A stretch of DNA of 64,000 nucleotides from Pieris napi (GCF_905475465.1 NC_062238.1:6800501-6864500); one strand, 5' to 3'; counted from the stretch's first letter, positions 23,717 through 36,075 are shown. Translations and numbers: made by a program. Notes: generated from the letters alone by a model not told the origin.

Positions 23717-26289
23717 TAAACATATATTTTATAAAAGAATAATAATTGTAATTAATTTATTTTCTCCGTCATATGAAAATGTGTTTGATTTTTTGTTATG
23801 TAATAAAATAAACCAGTTTCATAGTAAATAGGTCAGAGCACATAGAAATAGTATTTTTTATAAGTTAATAAATTTCTTAAGAAAATTCTACAAAAATAAG
23901 TGTAATTTTTAATTACAATGCAAATCCCAAGGACGCTTTTCAATATCCATTATTATCCTTAATTGAAATAACGCGATAAGAAACGGTTTATAGAGCGTCA
24001 GCGCTTTCCCAAAGAGCTTTTCTCAAAGTTCACATCTTAAACCTCCTTTTGTTATTCCGGAAGCGTAGAAACAATAGTTTAGGCTGAAACTAAAGATAGG
24101 AATAAAAGTATTTGTTCGCCAATGCAGCGTTTCAACGACGCATTTAACATTTTGATTCTCAGAACGTATCGTTCATCCATTTGCGTAAAAATTTATAATA
24201 TTTGCGAAACATCTGGGGTAACCGTTTCAAGCATATGGGGAGGGTGATACTATTTGATGAAAGAAATATCGTTATTGCAATGTCAGATAAGTTTTTTTAA
24301 CATGTTTTTGAATTTGAATTTGATCTTTGAATTTTTGACAGTTCCGAGCTTTTCTTAGGTCAACTTAAGAACACGAAAATCAATTTAACTAATTATCGTA
24401 TATATTAAATATAGAGGTTTAGAATTGTGAATAGGTAAGAATTGTGCTCTCTTATCCTTTCGTTTTCCTAATACTTTAATTCATAGTATGTTTTTACTAT
24501 ACAATTGGCAAAACAATCAAAATGCTCGGTATTTTGATATCCTGCAAATTACAAGGCATAGAAAGTGACATTTTAAATTATATAACGTGACGCAACAATG
24601 TAACAAATAATTATTAGTGCGTTTATTGAAATCCTATCGCTATCATGTATATAGATGTATTTAAAATTCACAAAATTGTAAATAAATTTGTTTTTTAAAA
24701 GCAAGTAAGTAGTGTTTAAATAGCGAGATCTACTCAAAATTGACAGCATTACAACGATATTCTAAAACTAGGAAACGCTGGCTCAATTTTTTTATTCATA
24801 TTTAACTTAGCAAAAATCGTGCTTTATTATTAAAGCACGATTTTTTGCGGTTTCCGCTTGTGAATATCTCTTTTGCATTAATTAAGACTCGTGCCAAGTT
24901 AAATCATTTATATGGAGGACGCTAGAAATAAATATTCAGCCTCAATAAATATACATCGTTTTACATTAACCGAGTTTTAATTGGTTGCTTCTATTTGGAT
25001 TTGTAATTTATTAGTGGTTCGAAATTACTGGCTCATATTTATCTCATTAACGAATAAATAATTCCACACCGACAATATTTGAACTGTAGTGATTGCAATG
25101 AATGATTTAATGGTTTTATTATTAGTAGAGTATGTTTTAAAGTATTATACATAATTGTATTGTAATTAATGTCGACGCTTCGGTGGACGGAGAAATTGTG
25201 ACCGGTTTGTGTTTTTTTTTATAATAAATCAATTTACTTTACATATATTTCTTTTGTACATACTTGTATATCCTTGACTAGGCGCTTAGATTGATAACTA
25301 TAATCCACTAATTGCAAGTCAATAGACTTTTCTATACAGAGCGCAATTGACGTAAATTCTTAGTAAATTTTCTATTTGTATGAATGTTTAATATGTAATA
25401 ATGACTATTGCATAGATGGCGAGTCAGTTCATGCTTTAAACTTTACTTACGTTTTCCTAGAGACTAGAATTTCACAGAACCAGAATACCTAACAAAAATT
25501 ACTGCAGGAAAGCAATTCCATAGCACTCATATCATATTATTCTGTAACGTGACGACGTTGATTTATATATCATTAAACGATAAGCCTTAAGCTGTTCATT
25601 TCGTGAAATAGTTCGCCACGTTAATTATTTATTCTGAGATCCTCGGTATAGGTTCTTTTCTCGTCATATCAGTCCGAATCACAAAAAATATTCAGAAAAC
25701 TTGCACTGCAAAACGAAAGTGAAAACACTTTTTTCCTTATTATCGGCTTAACATAATTTATTCATTCATTGCCTATTACAATAGTGAGCTCGTCTCGGGA
25801 ACGTTAAGATAATGATACCTTTGAGCCTCGTAATATGCAGGAAGCGCCGGGTGATTTTAATAACTAATGAGGTCTGTTTATAAGCTTTATGCTCATGTTT
25901 ACTAAATATATAATTTTAGTCGTTTTGCGACTCTGAAATAAGCTTTGAGAAATTATGCACATAAACTAGGAATGTTAACACAAGGTGCAATTTTTGTATT
26001 ATATTTATTATAATGAATACAACTTGCACGGGAGTAAATTTTAATAAAACGTAACTGATAACAAAAGTAGAACTGCCTTATTAGAATGTGAAATAAGTTC
26101 TTCTATGACATAAGCGATACTTAGCTTATGCTTTTTTTTCGGAATCAAAAATCGTGAGAAATGCAATGCAATTTAAAAAAACTCTTCGGACCTACACAAA
26201 AGTCTCATCATCGGAGTCAAGTCTGATTGCAATTTCCATCCGTTGTCGCTACGACAAAGCGTTTATTGAGACACTTCTTGCCACGTCCA
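23717..26289. other. gene-free stretch
   Basis: AT-rich DNA without a recognisable gene. It holds the hairpin at 24810. Confidence 0.35.
24810..24848. repeat. inverted repeat hairpin
   Basis: GCAAAAATCGTGCTTTA is mirrored after a 4-nt loop, with one extra T on the right arm. The stem is 17 bp with a compact loop. Confidence 0.6.
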
Positions 26290-26410
26290 GGTATTTCCGT
26301 ACCATTACGACTTAGGGGCCTTTCAGAGAAAAACGTACCACTGCCTTTAAACGGCAACACACTCGCAAAACACCTCCTAGTGTAGCAGGAGTGCCGCCCG
26401 TCCCATAAAA
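26290..26410 (+). mobile_element. decayed LINE 3' tail
   Basis: Weak match to the LINE tail family of 15630-15830: 'ggcaacacactcgcaaa', 'gcaggagtgccgcccgtccc' and a terminal A-run. It is short and diverged. Confidence 0.4.
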
Positions 26411-26548
26411 AAATACTTGTACTGAGATTTATTTAGACTTTAAGATCATATAGCCTATGTGAAGAGTTTCGGCTCATACCAGGTTCTCATTTCAGTTCTC
26501 AACTGGACATTCATGGCTATTAATATTATAACGCAACTTATCACAATC

Positions 26549-26821
26549 TGTGGCGCTATACCTCTTTAGGTCTTGGCCTCAGATTTCTGAATCTGTTTCA
26601 TGATCATTTTTAAATCAAATAGGCAAGTAGGTGATCAGCCTCCAATGTCTGACACACGCCGTCGACTTTTTGGGTCTAAGACATGTCGATTTCCTCACGA
26701 TGTTTTCCTTCACCGTTAAATGCGCACATAGAAAGAAAGTCCATTGGTGCACGGCCGGGGATCGAACCTACGACCCCAGGTATGAGAGTCGCACGCTGAA
26801 GCCACTAGGCCAGCACTGTTC
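26549..26821 (-). mobile_element. tRNA-derived SINE, family A
   Basis: Near complete on the minus strand: tRNA-like head with A box (CTGGCCTAGTGGC) and B box (GGTTCGATCCC), then the shared body including 'gaggaaatcgacatgtctta' and the tail ending in the 'gcgccac' region. The plus-strand frame 26631-26840 is a shadow of this repeat. Confidence 0.8.
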
Positions 26822-26961
26822 CAATTATTTACAAGTATAATAGAGTTTTGCGGTACGCTATGAGTTCCCATATATCATAGCTGCTAGTTTGATTAGCTCT
26901 TACCATACGTCCTTAGGGCAGTCGTATTTCTACGTTTGTTTTATTAATAATAGTTTGTATG

Positions 26962-27223
26962 GGGGGGCCTCATAGCCTAGCGGTCTTATTAAGTGGCAGC
27001 TAGGTGAGGGGTACCGGGTTCGATTCCCGGTTCGAGGGCAAGTTTTAATTTAATTTAAAAATTTGTTCCCGGCCTTTGGGAGGGTTGTGCGGTAGGTACC
27101 GGGCGAATGCCTAAACCGTACATGGAGGACATGGTCGAATTTCTAAAGGCAAAAAGCACGAATTATAAAAATCTTATACTTGACGCTGGCTAATGCACAA
27201 ACCGTGCCAGAGCCATTAAAAAA
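26962..27223 (+). mobile_element. tRNA-derived SINE, family C
   Basis: A perfect 16-bp target duplication, AATAATAGTTTGTATG, flanks it (26946-26961 and 27224-27239). The head contains an A box (ATAGCCTAGCGGTC) and a B box (GGTTCGATTCC) in tRNA-like spacing. The body has 'ggtaccgggcgaatgcctaa' and the end is A-rich. The intact duplication indicates a fairly recent LINE-driven insertion. Confidence 0.85.
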
Positions 27224-27239
27224 AATAATAGTTTGTATG

Positions 27240-27640
27240 AGGAGTGATAAGAGATCAAAATTTACTCCTAACCCAATATTGCTTTTCCGGGTTATTTATT
27301 AGTGTGACAATTATACCTTTTAGCAACTTATTTGTACTTAAATGTTAAGACATTGTAACAAAGACCTAGATAGCTGTCTGCACGCGGCACGCTCGTAAAC
27401 TAGAAAACTGCCATTACTTATAAACTGGTGACATTTGTTTTACCTTTACAAGTACTTTGTATAAGGTTGTATTTTTTACGTAAACGTCGTTTTCCAAATG
27501 GAATATAATTGCTGGTATAAAGAATACATTATGCTAAAACAATTGATTTAAAACATACAGTATTTACAATATTCTTAACTTACATAGAAATAATAATTAT
27601 TAAAAATTAATAAATAGAAAATTCAAACTAATTAAAAAGT
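27240..27640. other. gene-free stretch
   Basis: Nothing recognised. Confidence 0.3.
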
Positions 27641-27775
27641 TTGTTCCCCGTGGCAGTGTACGTTTAACGTAGCATTTACTCGCTGTATTGCGATACTTAT
27701 TCTTTGTCCGAGGAAAGCACCAGCTTTGAGGTCACTGCTACTATCTACCAGGCGTCAGCTTAAATCTTTAATTAG
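27640..27775 (-). mobile_element. decayed LINE ORF2 C-terminal fragment
   Basis: On the minus strand it matches the LINE tail at 41620-41790 and 30202-30400: 'aagctggtgctttcctcgga', 'caaagaataagtatcgcaat' and 'cagcgagtaaatgct'. The homologous protein in the intact fragment at 30202 reads Y-L-G-Q-R-I-S-L-A-I-Q-R-G-N-A-A-S. Reading-frame breaks are present here. Confidence 0.5.
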
Positions 27776-28629
27776 CACATGTGCACTTAAAATTGCATAA
27801 ATTTAAAAAAAATATATGCAATAGCTTTACCGCGGCAGTCCCCGAGTGCCACACTTTTTTTTATTATAATGAGTTAAGGTAAGATCCAACTGCTATATTT
27901 ATATATTTTCTGTGATGACACACAGAAAACGAGCGCTTCTCGTGTGTTAGAAACATGTTCGTTATTTGTACAAAAAGATGAGGAAAAGCTTTGTTTAGGT
28001 GTACTCGCGTTCCACACCTACTTTCTACGAACAAATTCTTTTGAAATATTATAACTGACTCAAAAATTTACGTTTGACACCTCAATCATTACTTTGCGTA
28101 TACATACATTATATTATATTACCATATTATACATTATATTACCATACATCGTTCGGGTAAAAAGTAAATTAAAAATAAGTATACAAGTTTAGTGTATATG
28201 TTTTCAAGTGTTAGTGTATGTTCAGTCCGTTAATTAACTGTATAGAGCAAATTTATTAATAACTAACTCGTTACTCGTTAGTTTTCTTAACGTTAACGAG
28301 TAATTGTACTTTTAACTTTCCCGGAGACGGAAAGAAATCTATTCAGGAAAACTTTAAAATGCAATTATCTCGGGTTAGCGTCCAATTGATTTTCTATCTA
28401 GCCTATTTTTATCGATTCCTTTTCTTAGTATTGAATTTTACGTCACATGAGATATCAAATTAAATATTTCTAAGTCTAGTTGAGGTATTTAAAAGTTTAT
28501 TTATATTGTTTGGACACATACTAGGCAATTGGGTAAATAATGTTTTGTCTCGCAAAATACTGGCAAATTATCACGGGAGTGATAAAGAAATAACTGTACA
28601 TAATCAATAAAATCCCTTTAACATGTATA
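27776..28629. other. gene-free stretch
   Basis: Nothing recognised. Confidence 0.3.
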
Positions 28630-28632
28630 GTA

Positions 28633-29586
28633 GACCGAGGCGAATCGGATCACTTTTTCTTTGAGGTTGAGTAAATCATACTAAAGTGCTATATAATGTT
28701 ATTTTTATTGATAAAATCGTAAGAAGTAACAATTACCTATGAAATAAATATTTGAAAACTTAAATCATACATATATTCTCTTAATTAGCTATTAAAAACT
28801 AAAAAAAGGAAAATATCCGATTCGTCCCAACTCTCGGGGTGAATCGGATCGTGCACAAAATATAACAAAATTTTAAGGTATAGTGTTAAATAACTTTGGA
28901 ATCAGTAAAAATATATAATAATAAGATCAATTTTAATTATTGGCACATAATTCACATATATATTATGGTCCTTTTTTTCTGTTAGCTCGTGAACGGTACT
29001 GAAAAACTCTTAGCAGCTTTACGCAAGGTCAACTCTTTGTTCTGGACTTAATTTACAGCCTCTTTCATTTTTTCTTGACACCATTCTCCGGTGGTCATGA
29101 AATAAATATGAATCAATAACCTCAAACATTTAATAAATCAGTTTAAAAGTATCATCCAATTCGCCCCTAAGGATATGATCCGATTAGCCCCATAATTAAG
29201 ACTTTTGAAATAAATATTTTAGACGTTAACCTCTAAGATTATACTTAAAAGCGAATTGGTTCTTCAATATTAACACCTTGCTTAGCAATATAAACCAAAG
29301 TAGTTAAATTTTAAGACAAATCCGTCATATGACACAAAGAAAACGTAAGTACGTAACCTTAGATGAGCGCCAAATTGCGACACACACAAAAAACCGAGTG
29401 GCTGACGAGCGGCATTGCCACTGATCCACACGCGCGATCGAAATACTGCTTATGTCGGGAGGTGCTCAGTAAATGGAGAGACACAAAACGCCGGTTGAGT
29501 GCGTTCTATGTGAATGTGATATTTGAATTATCAACACATTTCTAATTTTGATCCGATTCGCCCTGTGATCCGATTCGCCTCGGTCT
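28633..29586. mobile_element. Tc1/mariner-like (pogo-like?) inverted-repeat element
   Basis: The ends are perfect inverted repeats of about 21 bp beginning GACCGAGGCGAATCGGATCA, flanked by TA on both sides, the target of the Tc1/mariner superfamily. The core CGAATCGGATC or its inverse recurs inside near both ends (about 28815, 28840, 29176 and 29550), forming a subterminal motif cluster. Inside, a 31-codon frame at 29329-29424 starts M-T-Q-R-K-R-K-Y-V-T-L-D-E-R, resembling the start of pogo/CENP-B type DNA-binding transposases. The rest of such a gene is missing. Confidence 0.65.
29329..29424 (+). pseudogene. possible pogo/CENP-B-type transposase N-terminus, truncated
   Basis: The 31-residue frame begins with an ATG and a basic stretch M-T-Q-R-K-R-K-Y-V-T-L-D-E-R, as at the start of pogo-family helix-turn-helix domains. 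It then loses resemblance and stops at TGA. It sits inside a TA-flanked inverted-repeat element, which agrees with a pogo origin. The match is short, so the call is tentative. Confidence 0.3.
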
Positions 29587-29589
29587 ACC

Positions 29590-30200
29590 CTATTGGTTTA
29601 CCGCTCGTATTCTATTCGTGTAGCTCCAAATACGCTTTCCGAGCGCTTCTTGAGTTTTCCATACAAAAGCTTGTAGTTACTTTACTACTACGATAGATAT
29701 TTGATAGTTCGTGCTAGGGCTGAAAATTACGTAACTAGCACAAATTAAAACCATCAATATTATTGTATTATGTAATTTAAAGAAGCAATAAATCTTACTT
29801 AAATTTAAAATTTAATTGTAAAATACAATTAGAATTTTCCATCCAGAATATTTAAACTGTTACGTGACACTAACGACCAATATTCTAAGTGCTTTCGCGA
29901 ACGGCGTTAATCTATTGCCGTAGAAATTATATTAACCGATACCTGCCGTCATTTTGTCCTGATTAAAAGAATCTAAGGGAAAGCTTTTTGATAGATAACA
30001 TACGACACTTATCTTCTATAATCTCATGGGATTGTTACTTGAGTTTTATCCAACTTTAAACTCCTGAAACTTTTTATATTTATTTTCTATATATATTATT
30101 AATTCAAATGAACGTGTCAAACATTGTTAAATTATTAGGATTAAATATAATCTATGTTATTTAATAAGTTAATATTTAATTATTAGTTATTTTCATCACA
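29590..30200. other. gene-free stretch
   Basis: Nothing recognised. Confidence 0.3.
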
Positions 30201-30201
30201 G

Positions 30202-30400
30202 GAGACCGAAGATCTGGCAGCTACCTCGGACAAAGAATTAGTCTAGCAATTCAAAGGGGGAACGCTGCCAGTATCTTCGGAACCTTGCCTAAAGGGACTC
30301 CTTTTAATGATATATTTTAGTTTATGTTAAGTTTAGTTATTTATTTCAATGTATATTATTTTATTATTATTAGTTTATGTTTTTAATACGATTATAATGG
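30202..30400 (+). mobile_element. LINE ORF2 C-terminus and 3' UTR (CR1/Jockey group)
   Basis: An uninterrupted frame from about 30210 encodes R-S-G-S-Y-L-G-Q-R-I-S-L-A-I-Q-R-G-N-A-A and then S-I-F-G-T-L-P-K-G-T-P-F-N-D-I-F before a TAG stop near 30320. This is the usual C-terminus of a lepidopteran non-LTR polyprotein. An AT-rich 3' UTR follows. A nearly identical fragment lies inverted at 60650-60755. It is strongly 5'-truncated. Confidence 0.6.
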
Positions 30401-31515
30401 TAGTTAATATTTTATAGGCTCATAAGTGAACATAATATGTATATTGCGTTTCCGGTAAGGTTATTTGAAAAATCAGAGCGTCGTTAACTGAGCCATACTG
30501 TAATGAATCATCATAAATTAATGATTTTTTTATTAATGCAAATAACAATATTGCTATATTTCACTGTAAATACAACATAAAGTTCGCTTAAAATATCGAT
30601 GACGTAGCAGGCACCGAAAGCGAATCACATAGACAACAGATGCAGAAATGAATAGTGACAATTGACTTGTTTTTCTTTTTAAATTTTCCCTCTTGTTTCT
30701 GCCTGTTAATCAAGCAAGTATGCTTATCTTGTTTTATGTCACTCGAGTCAAGAGTCTACAAGCGTCAAGGTGTGCGTTTGTGACACTCAGAAAGAGTGTC
30801 ATTATGTGCGCTCTGAGTAATTTATCGTACTGTATAAGTAGTCTTATGGTGGAAAAAGTTAAGAAAATATTTACGGTGAAAACGATTTTTTATATTTCCA
30901 TTTTAGGTTTCACTTGCGTAACATTTCCGTTTTATATCTTAGAATCCTTATTGATGGAACATATTCTATTTTTAATCCTGTTATACATTTGCAATACAAT
31001 ACTAGTTTGTATATGTTTGTATATGTATATGTTCCAGATTTGGAATCTGTCATAATCAAAGAAACTTCAGGTACTAATTGGATTTCTTTCTTCATTTATG
31101 TCTTTATAAAAACTGTTTAGACTCGCGGGTTCTTCAATCTGTCGCGTTGTTAATTAGTTTCACAGAATCCTTATAAAAAATATAGATAATTTTTTTTTAA
31201 ATTGTTTTGTAAAATTTCTAAATATGAAATAAATTTTTCCTCTTTACTAGTGTATATTCCAAGAAAGCCCCGCTGTTTCATCGTTAGCTTCACAATGCGG
31301 TTTCACTTCCGCGGCTACAGTTTTTAGTTTTCATTCAAGGCGAAAGCAATTATGCTCAACCTCTAGAATATTCGAGTTCGGCCTTAAACGCTGTAGACGA
31401 AAAATGCCGTTCAATATTGAACGGTGTAATAGGCAAACTGAATAGCGATTGATTGGTTAAAAAATTAAGGTTATTTTTATATTATTAATTGAAGCGTTTA
31501 TTCCTTTATTTATAA
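30401..31515. other. gene-free stretch
   Basis: Several overlapping frames on both strands (30693-31120) are hydrophobic AT-rich readings with no family signature. No gene is supported. Confidence 0.35.
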
Positions 31516-31668
31516 CTAGTAGACTCGGCCAAGCGTTGCTGTGGCTAAGATTTTTGTTATATTACATAGTAGTAAACTATTCAAGAGAAACGGCAGGAGA
31601 ACACCAATCCACCATGCTTTTTTGGTAGTTATGCCATTAAATTGTAGCTTATGTGAAACGTTGGTATT
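31516..31668 (-). mobile_element. 5'-truncated Helitron
   Basis: Minus-strand 3' end GGCCGAGTCTACTAGT, then homology to the Helitrons at 23348 and 11257 up to the 'gtgaaacgttggta' block, where similarity stops. Confidence 0.65.
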
Positions 31669-31739
31669 TATTTTGATAAGGATCAATACCTAGGTACGAA
31701 TAAAGAGCCTTTTATAGCGCTGGTATTTTAATTAAAAAA

Positions 31740-32064
31740 AATTAATAAAAGGACGCTTATAGATAGTGATGTGTCCTGAAAAATTTTAATACATCATTTT
31801 GTTCTATCATTAATAGTTTTCGCAGCGCACGCGATTGAAGGAAGTTTTTTGTTTATTTTTTTACACCTTGGGTTAGATTATTCAAGTTTTAGTAAGCATC
31901 CCTATTTTTTTTTAAATGAAACATAGCCTATGTCACTCGGGAATAGTGTAGCTTGCCAACGGTGAAAGAATTGTTGTAATCGGTCCAGTAGTTTCGGAGC
32001 CTATTATTACACACAAACAAAAAATCAAATCTTTCCTCTTTATAATATTATATATTAGTATAGA
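31740..32064 (-). mobile_element. Helitron-type 5' end
   Basis: The minus strand begins TCTATACTAATATATAATAT after a host A, followed by 'aaagaggaaagatttgattt' and 'ggctccgaaactactggacc', a common Helitron 5' region in Lepidoptera. I did not find a clean CTAG end, so the other border is approximate. Confidence 0.5.
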
Positions 32065-33166
32065 TAAATAAATTTGTTTAATTTAACCGTTCTCTACAGC
32101 TCTCTGTCTCTTGTCATCTCAGCGTAAATACAATTTAATATAACGAAGGAGTAGTTGAAAGAATTCAACTGAGTAAGTTTTTATTAATTTGGTACAATTA
32201 CATTGTGTACAAATGCAGCCAAAGTCACCCTTAAAGTCATAGCGTTAATACTATCTTTAGTTTACGTTTGTATTTCTGAAATGTACTTGAGACGTCGAGA
32301 TATGTAAATAATGCAATAAGTTTGCTTAAAAAAGTTTTATTAAAACCTTAAGCGTTTCGTAATGACTTCAATAAATTCACCATATGTTTAATCAGAAATG
32401 GTTTTTGATACAGTTGTTAACATTGAATTTCCTAGGTAGCGTAACTGTATTGTAATTAGCTCGGAATTACTATCTTGAGGATAATTATTGTGAGATCAAG
32501 GAATTGTCAAGAAAAACTATCGTATCTGCCCCATGGGCGCTTTACTGTCCTCCCTAGAGAGAGTTATTCTCAAAGCTCGGTGGTCGTTCAGTTCAACTAA
32601 CAGCCCTTTAAATTCATATTAATTTCAAGGGATATTTTCAAAATCTAAAATACCCCTTCCCCGAATTTTACTATGAAATTCCTTCGACGCCTTTTAGCTA
32701 GCCAAAAAAGTAAGTTACTTTCCAATGATTTCTGTCATAGTCTGTGAGAGCAATCAATAAAGATTAAAGTCGGATTAGCGAACATGTAATACCTAGAATA
32801 AGAGGATTGCGATTCACTATTTGCTAGATCTACCGCAGATAATCATTAGTTTTGCAGAGAACCGAGTCATTTTACAAATTTCAATATTTAATTCTAATAG
32901 CCGATTCAGATTTTTGTGCAAGATGAAAATAATAGAAGTAAAAGTATTCGTGCGTGAAATATGATGATTATTTAAAAGTTAGAAGCTAGTGTGAAGATGC
33001 AGTAATTTGATGCAGGATTTTGCGTATTTTTTGTTATAAAAATATGCATGAAGACAATATTTAGCCATTATATAGTGTTTAAGGTATCCACTAAATCTGC
33101 TCATACCATGAACGTGCTAGAACCGTGTTAGATATAATCCTACTTAATTATAATTACCTATACAAA
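32065..33166. other. gene-free stretch
   Basis: Nothing recognised. Confidence 0.3.
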
Positions 33167-33544
33167 CAGGGCCATCTTAAACGACACTTGGGCCATTGGG
33201 CACACAAGAATTTGGGGCCCTTTTGGAAAGTAAAAAAAAGCTAATTATAATATAAAAAAATACGAAGTATGACCATTTATTATAGGTAATCAAATACTGC
33301 TGGTTTTTTGGTTCCGATTACGATAACGGTTTCTTTCGAGATTTCTGTTGAGTCTTCTCTTATTAATTAGTACAGTAGGAATATGCGCAGTTATCGATAT
33401 AATGGCGTAGTATATGCCTTGTAAACACCTTCTGATAAGATAACTGATTTGTGAAAAAGTGTAATGTGCCCGTCCTTCGGGGCCCCCTGAGAATGGGGGC
33501 CCTGGGCACGGGCCTCGTGTACCCTTATGGTGAAGACGGTGTTG
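33167..33544 (+). mobile_element. hAT-like MITE, second copy
   Basis: Starts CAGGGCCATCTTAAACGAC and, read inward from the right, begins CAACACCGTCTTCACCATAA. It is the same family as the nested element at 7863-8330, opposite orientation, with shared 'gggcccttttggaaagtaaa' and 'ggcgtagtatatgcc'. No clean target duplication remains. Confidence 0.6.
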
Positions 33545-33549
33545 TTTAA

Positions 33550-34595
33550 ATACAAAGTAATTTTTAATGCAAGTAAAAAATTTAATAATGATTAAATAAG
33601 TTGCAGTATATGTTGAATAACTTTTCAGCAGTACTTAAGAAATAATCTTAAACATGTTTTCAACAATTTTTTACAGAACTCTTAGATTTTGGTAATAGCG
33701 CCATCTATGTAACCAGATATTAAACAGGTTTGCTGAAGTCTGAAACAGTTTTCAGTTATTTAGTTAGTTTCTATATAAACCTATAGATGGCGCTGTAGTA
33801 AGTAATAGTCATAGCCCAGAGATGTGATTACAATTTTATTAATATTGTTTATTCGTCCTTGAAATTCTTTTACAGTAAATGAATTTCGATTGTAAAAACT
33901 ATATTATGCTTTCTTTACCTACAATATTTATATCTACCGGTGGAATAGCAATTAATTTTTTTTTACTATTAAAATTAAAAATAACTTAAACAGAGTAAAA
34001 ATACGTATGCTATAAGTACGTATTGTCTAGTTTAGATTAGATTTTATTAATAAATATAAGAAAAAAGCTTACATGGAAATGGAAATTGAAAAAACGCGAT
34101 TTACAAAATATATTATAAAATATTTTTCAACAGCCCCTTATAGATAGAAAAAGGTATTAAATAAAAATATCAATATTAAGTTTACAATTATTAAAATATA
34201 TTCACGAGTCAAACATCGCAATTTTCTAATTGGTAAGTTATTCAGTTCCATAACGAGAAGTCTCTTGACATCTAGGCTGTCGATCAGATTTTATTGGTGT
34301 GGAGTTCAATTATATTTTAATTTAAAGCCCTACGAGGAACGGCAATTAAATTACCATTCCTTTTTTGAAAACAAGTCGTTAGATCAAATATCGTTGTATG
34401 TTGAATACAAGATTAATGAAAATACAATAAAATATCGTGTAACATTTATAAAAATAATGTGTTATATAAATATAAATTTAACGGTATCGTCTTTTTTACT
34501 GACTTTAAAAAAACGAAGGATCAAAACGACATGTATTTCTTTATTGTTTATGGTTTATTTTTGTTTATGGTCAAGCATAGCCGTCTATGAAAAGA
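33550..34595. other. gene-free stretch
   Basis: An inverted pair GCGCCATCTAT / ATAGATGGCGC flanks about 120 bp at 33701-33795 and may mark a small MITE. The open frame 34265-34618 has no recognised motif. Confidence 0.35.
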
Positions 34596-34596
34596 T

Positions 34597-35175
34597 TTTT
34601 GAAGTTATACTTCTTTAGGCACGTTATGAAAAATTGATGAGAGTGAAATTTTACGATGCGCGCGCACCGTGACACAAAATTATCAGTATGAAGTTGCCTA
34701 CTAACGAATTATTTTTAAACCAGCCGGGCGCCGAGCGTGCGCCAGCGAGATGGGAATTAGACAATCTACAAGTAAAAAGAAATAGAATATGCGTGAAGTT
34801 AGCAGCTATGCCAAGAAGTTTGAATGACCATAATGACCTTTGTAGTACCTTTTAAACAAATAAAGGAGTTTTAATTATTTTTTCAAAGAAATTTAGCAAT
34901 GCTTTTTCACAGAGACCGACTGTTACTTAGTTAAAAGGTTATGAAACATACCTATTACCTAGTTATTAAATTGAATGAATAATACAATAAATAATAATTA
35001 GTATTATTATTAATTAGTAAATTATTATTATTAATTGAATAATATACTAAATATTAAATATTGATAAATTATTAACGTTAAATATTTATTATTAATTATT
35101 TAATATTTAAAAAAAAAAAAGACAGCCAAAGAAGTATAACTTCTTACGCGCGTACATAAGTACACGCACCCTTTT
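34597..35175 (+). mobile_element. GAAGT-family element, variant B, copy 2
   Basis: Left end TTTTTGAAGTTATACTTCTTT, right end AAAGAAGTATAACTTCTTA followed by 'cgcgcgtacataagtacacg' and a T-run. Same ends as 10547-10867. The interior differs and includes a GC-rich patch (about 34720-34760) and long A/T runs. Confidence 0.6.
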
Positions 35176-35599
35176 TTTTATTTATGGCACCGACTACCAA
35201 AATGGCCATCATATAATCCCTATATAAATAAATTAAATCTATTTTTTTCATTTACTAAACAAATATTGTTATTTAATTTTTTTGTGTATTTTGGAGTCAG
35301 CACAATTCTACTAAAGGAATTCATTCGGCATATCGGATTAAAAGTTATTTGCATTCAATGCATAAAAAAATCGTCAATTGAGATACGTTCTGAGTAATCT
35401 GTGAATTGTTTATTTCGATACGTACAAGCGATGATTGCACATTGCAATTTTTATTTCCCGTTATAACCTTTGAAAAAGTCGTATCTTCTACGTATATATC
35501 TACCACGTAAAGTGTATGTGAAGCTGGACTTTATAACCGGGATAGATTAATGTGATTTAAAACGAAAGACAAAATGATAACGTGTTTTGTTTGATTTAT
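35176..35599. other. gene-free stretch
   Basis: Nothing recognised. Confidence 0.3.
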
Positions 35600-35992
35600 T
35601 TTTAGGGCATTGAGCGCGCCTACATTCGTACAAGCTACGCATTGAGTTAAATTCCGAAAATTTTCGACTTACAATACAATACAAGCGACACACAGTCCTG
35701 ATTTAACCCCTATGGATTTTTTCTTATGGGGTGGGGTTATCTTAAATCTAAAGTCATGCCAATAAGCCGACTTCTTTGGCGTCCGTCACGAAATTGCCGT
35801 CATCACTGAGTCCACCTGCCGAGCCGTTATAACTAATTTTATTGTTCGATTAAATTAGTGCCGCGAACGCGAGGGTCTACATTTGGACGGTAATATATTT
35901 AAGAAATAAATTGCTAAAATGTGTACTTTAATAATTAATAAACACTTTTTTAATACACTAAATATGAACTTCCTTCTGAGACACCCTGTATA
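35600..35992 (+). pseudogene. mariner-like transposase C-terminal remnant with 3' TIR
   Basis: The reading S-P-D-L-T-P-M-D-F-F-L-W-G-G (about 35696-35740) is the conserved region around the third catalytic acidic residue of mariner-type transposases. After an in-frame stop the reading continues H-E-I-A-V-I-T-E-S-T-C-R-A-V-I. The segment ends at GAGACACCCTGTATA, a typical mariner terminal repeat next to TA. Stops and frameshifts make it dead. The 5' half is missing or unrecognisable. Confidence 0.65.
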
Positions 35993-36075
35993 ACACGAGG
36001 CAAACGGGCAGGAGGCTCGTCTGATTTCCAGAGGGCTCTACAGTGCGTTGCCGGCCTTTTAACTGGTACGCTAGT
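35993..36075 (-). mobile_element. LINE 3' tail fragment
   Basis: The minus strand gives 'aaaaggccggcaacgcactg', 'tagagccctctgg' and 'ctcctgcccgtttgcctcg', the tail of the LINE family seen at 15630. It abuts the mariner end at 35992. Confidence 0.55.

Noticed and set aside
26962..27040. Possible true tRNA gene
   Set aside because: It is the head of a SINE bounded by a 16-bp target duplication.
30693..31120. Overlapping hydrophobic frames on both strands
   Set aside because: AT-rich T-runs yield Phe/Leu/Ile-rich readings that imitate membrane segments; no family match or gene structure.
34265..34618. 117-codon plus-strand frame
   Set aside because: No motif, poor composition, and it ends inside a transposon terminus.
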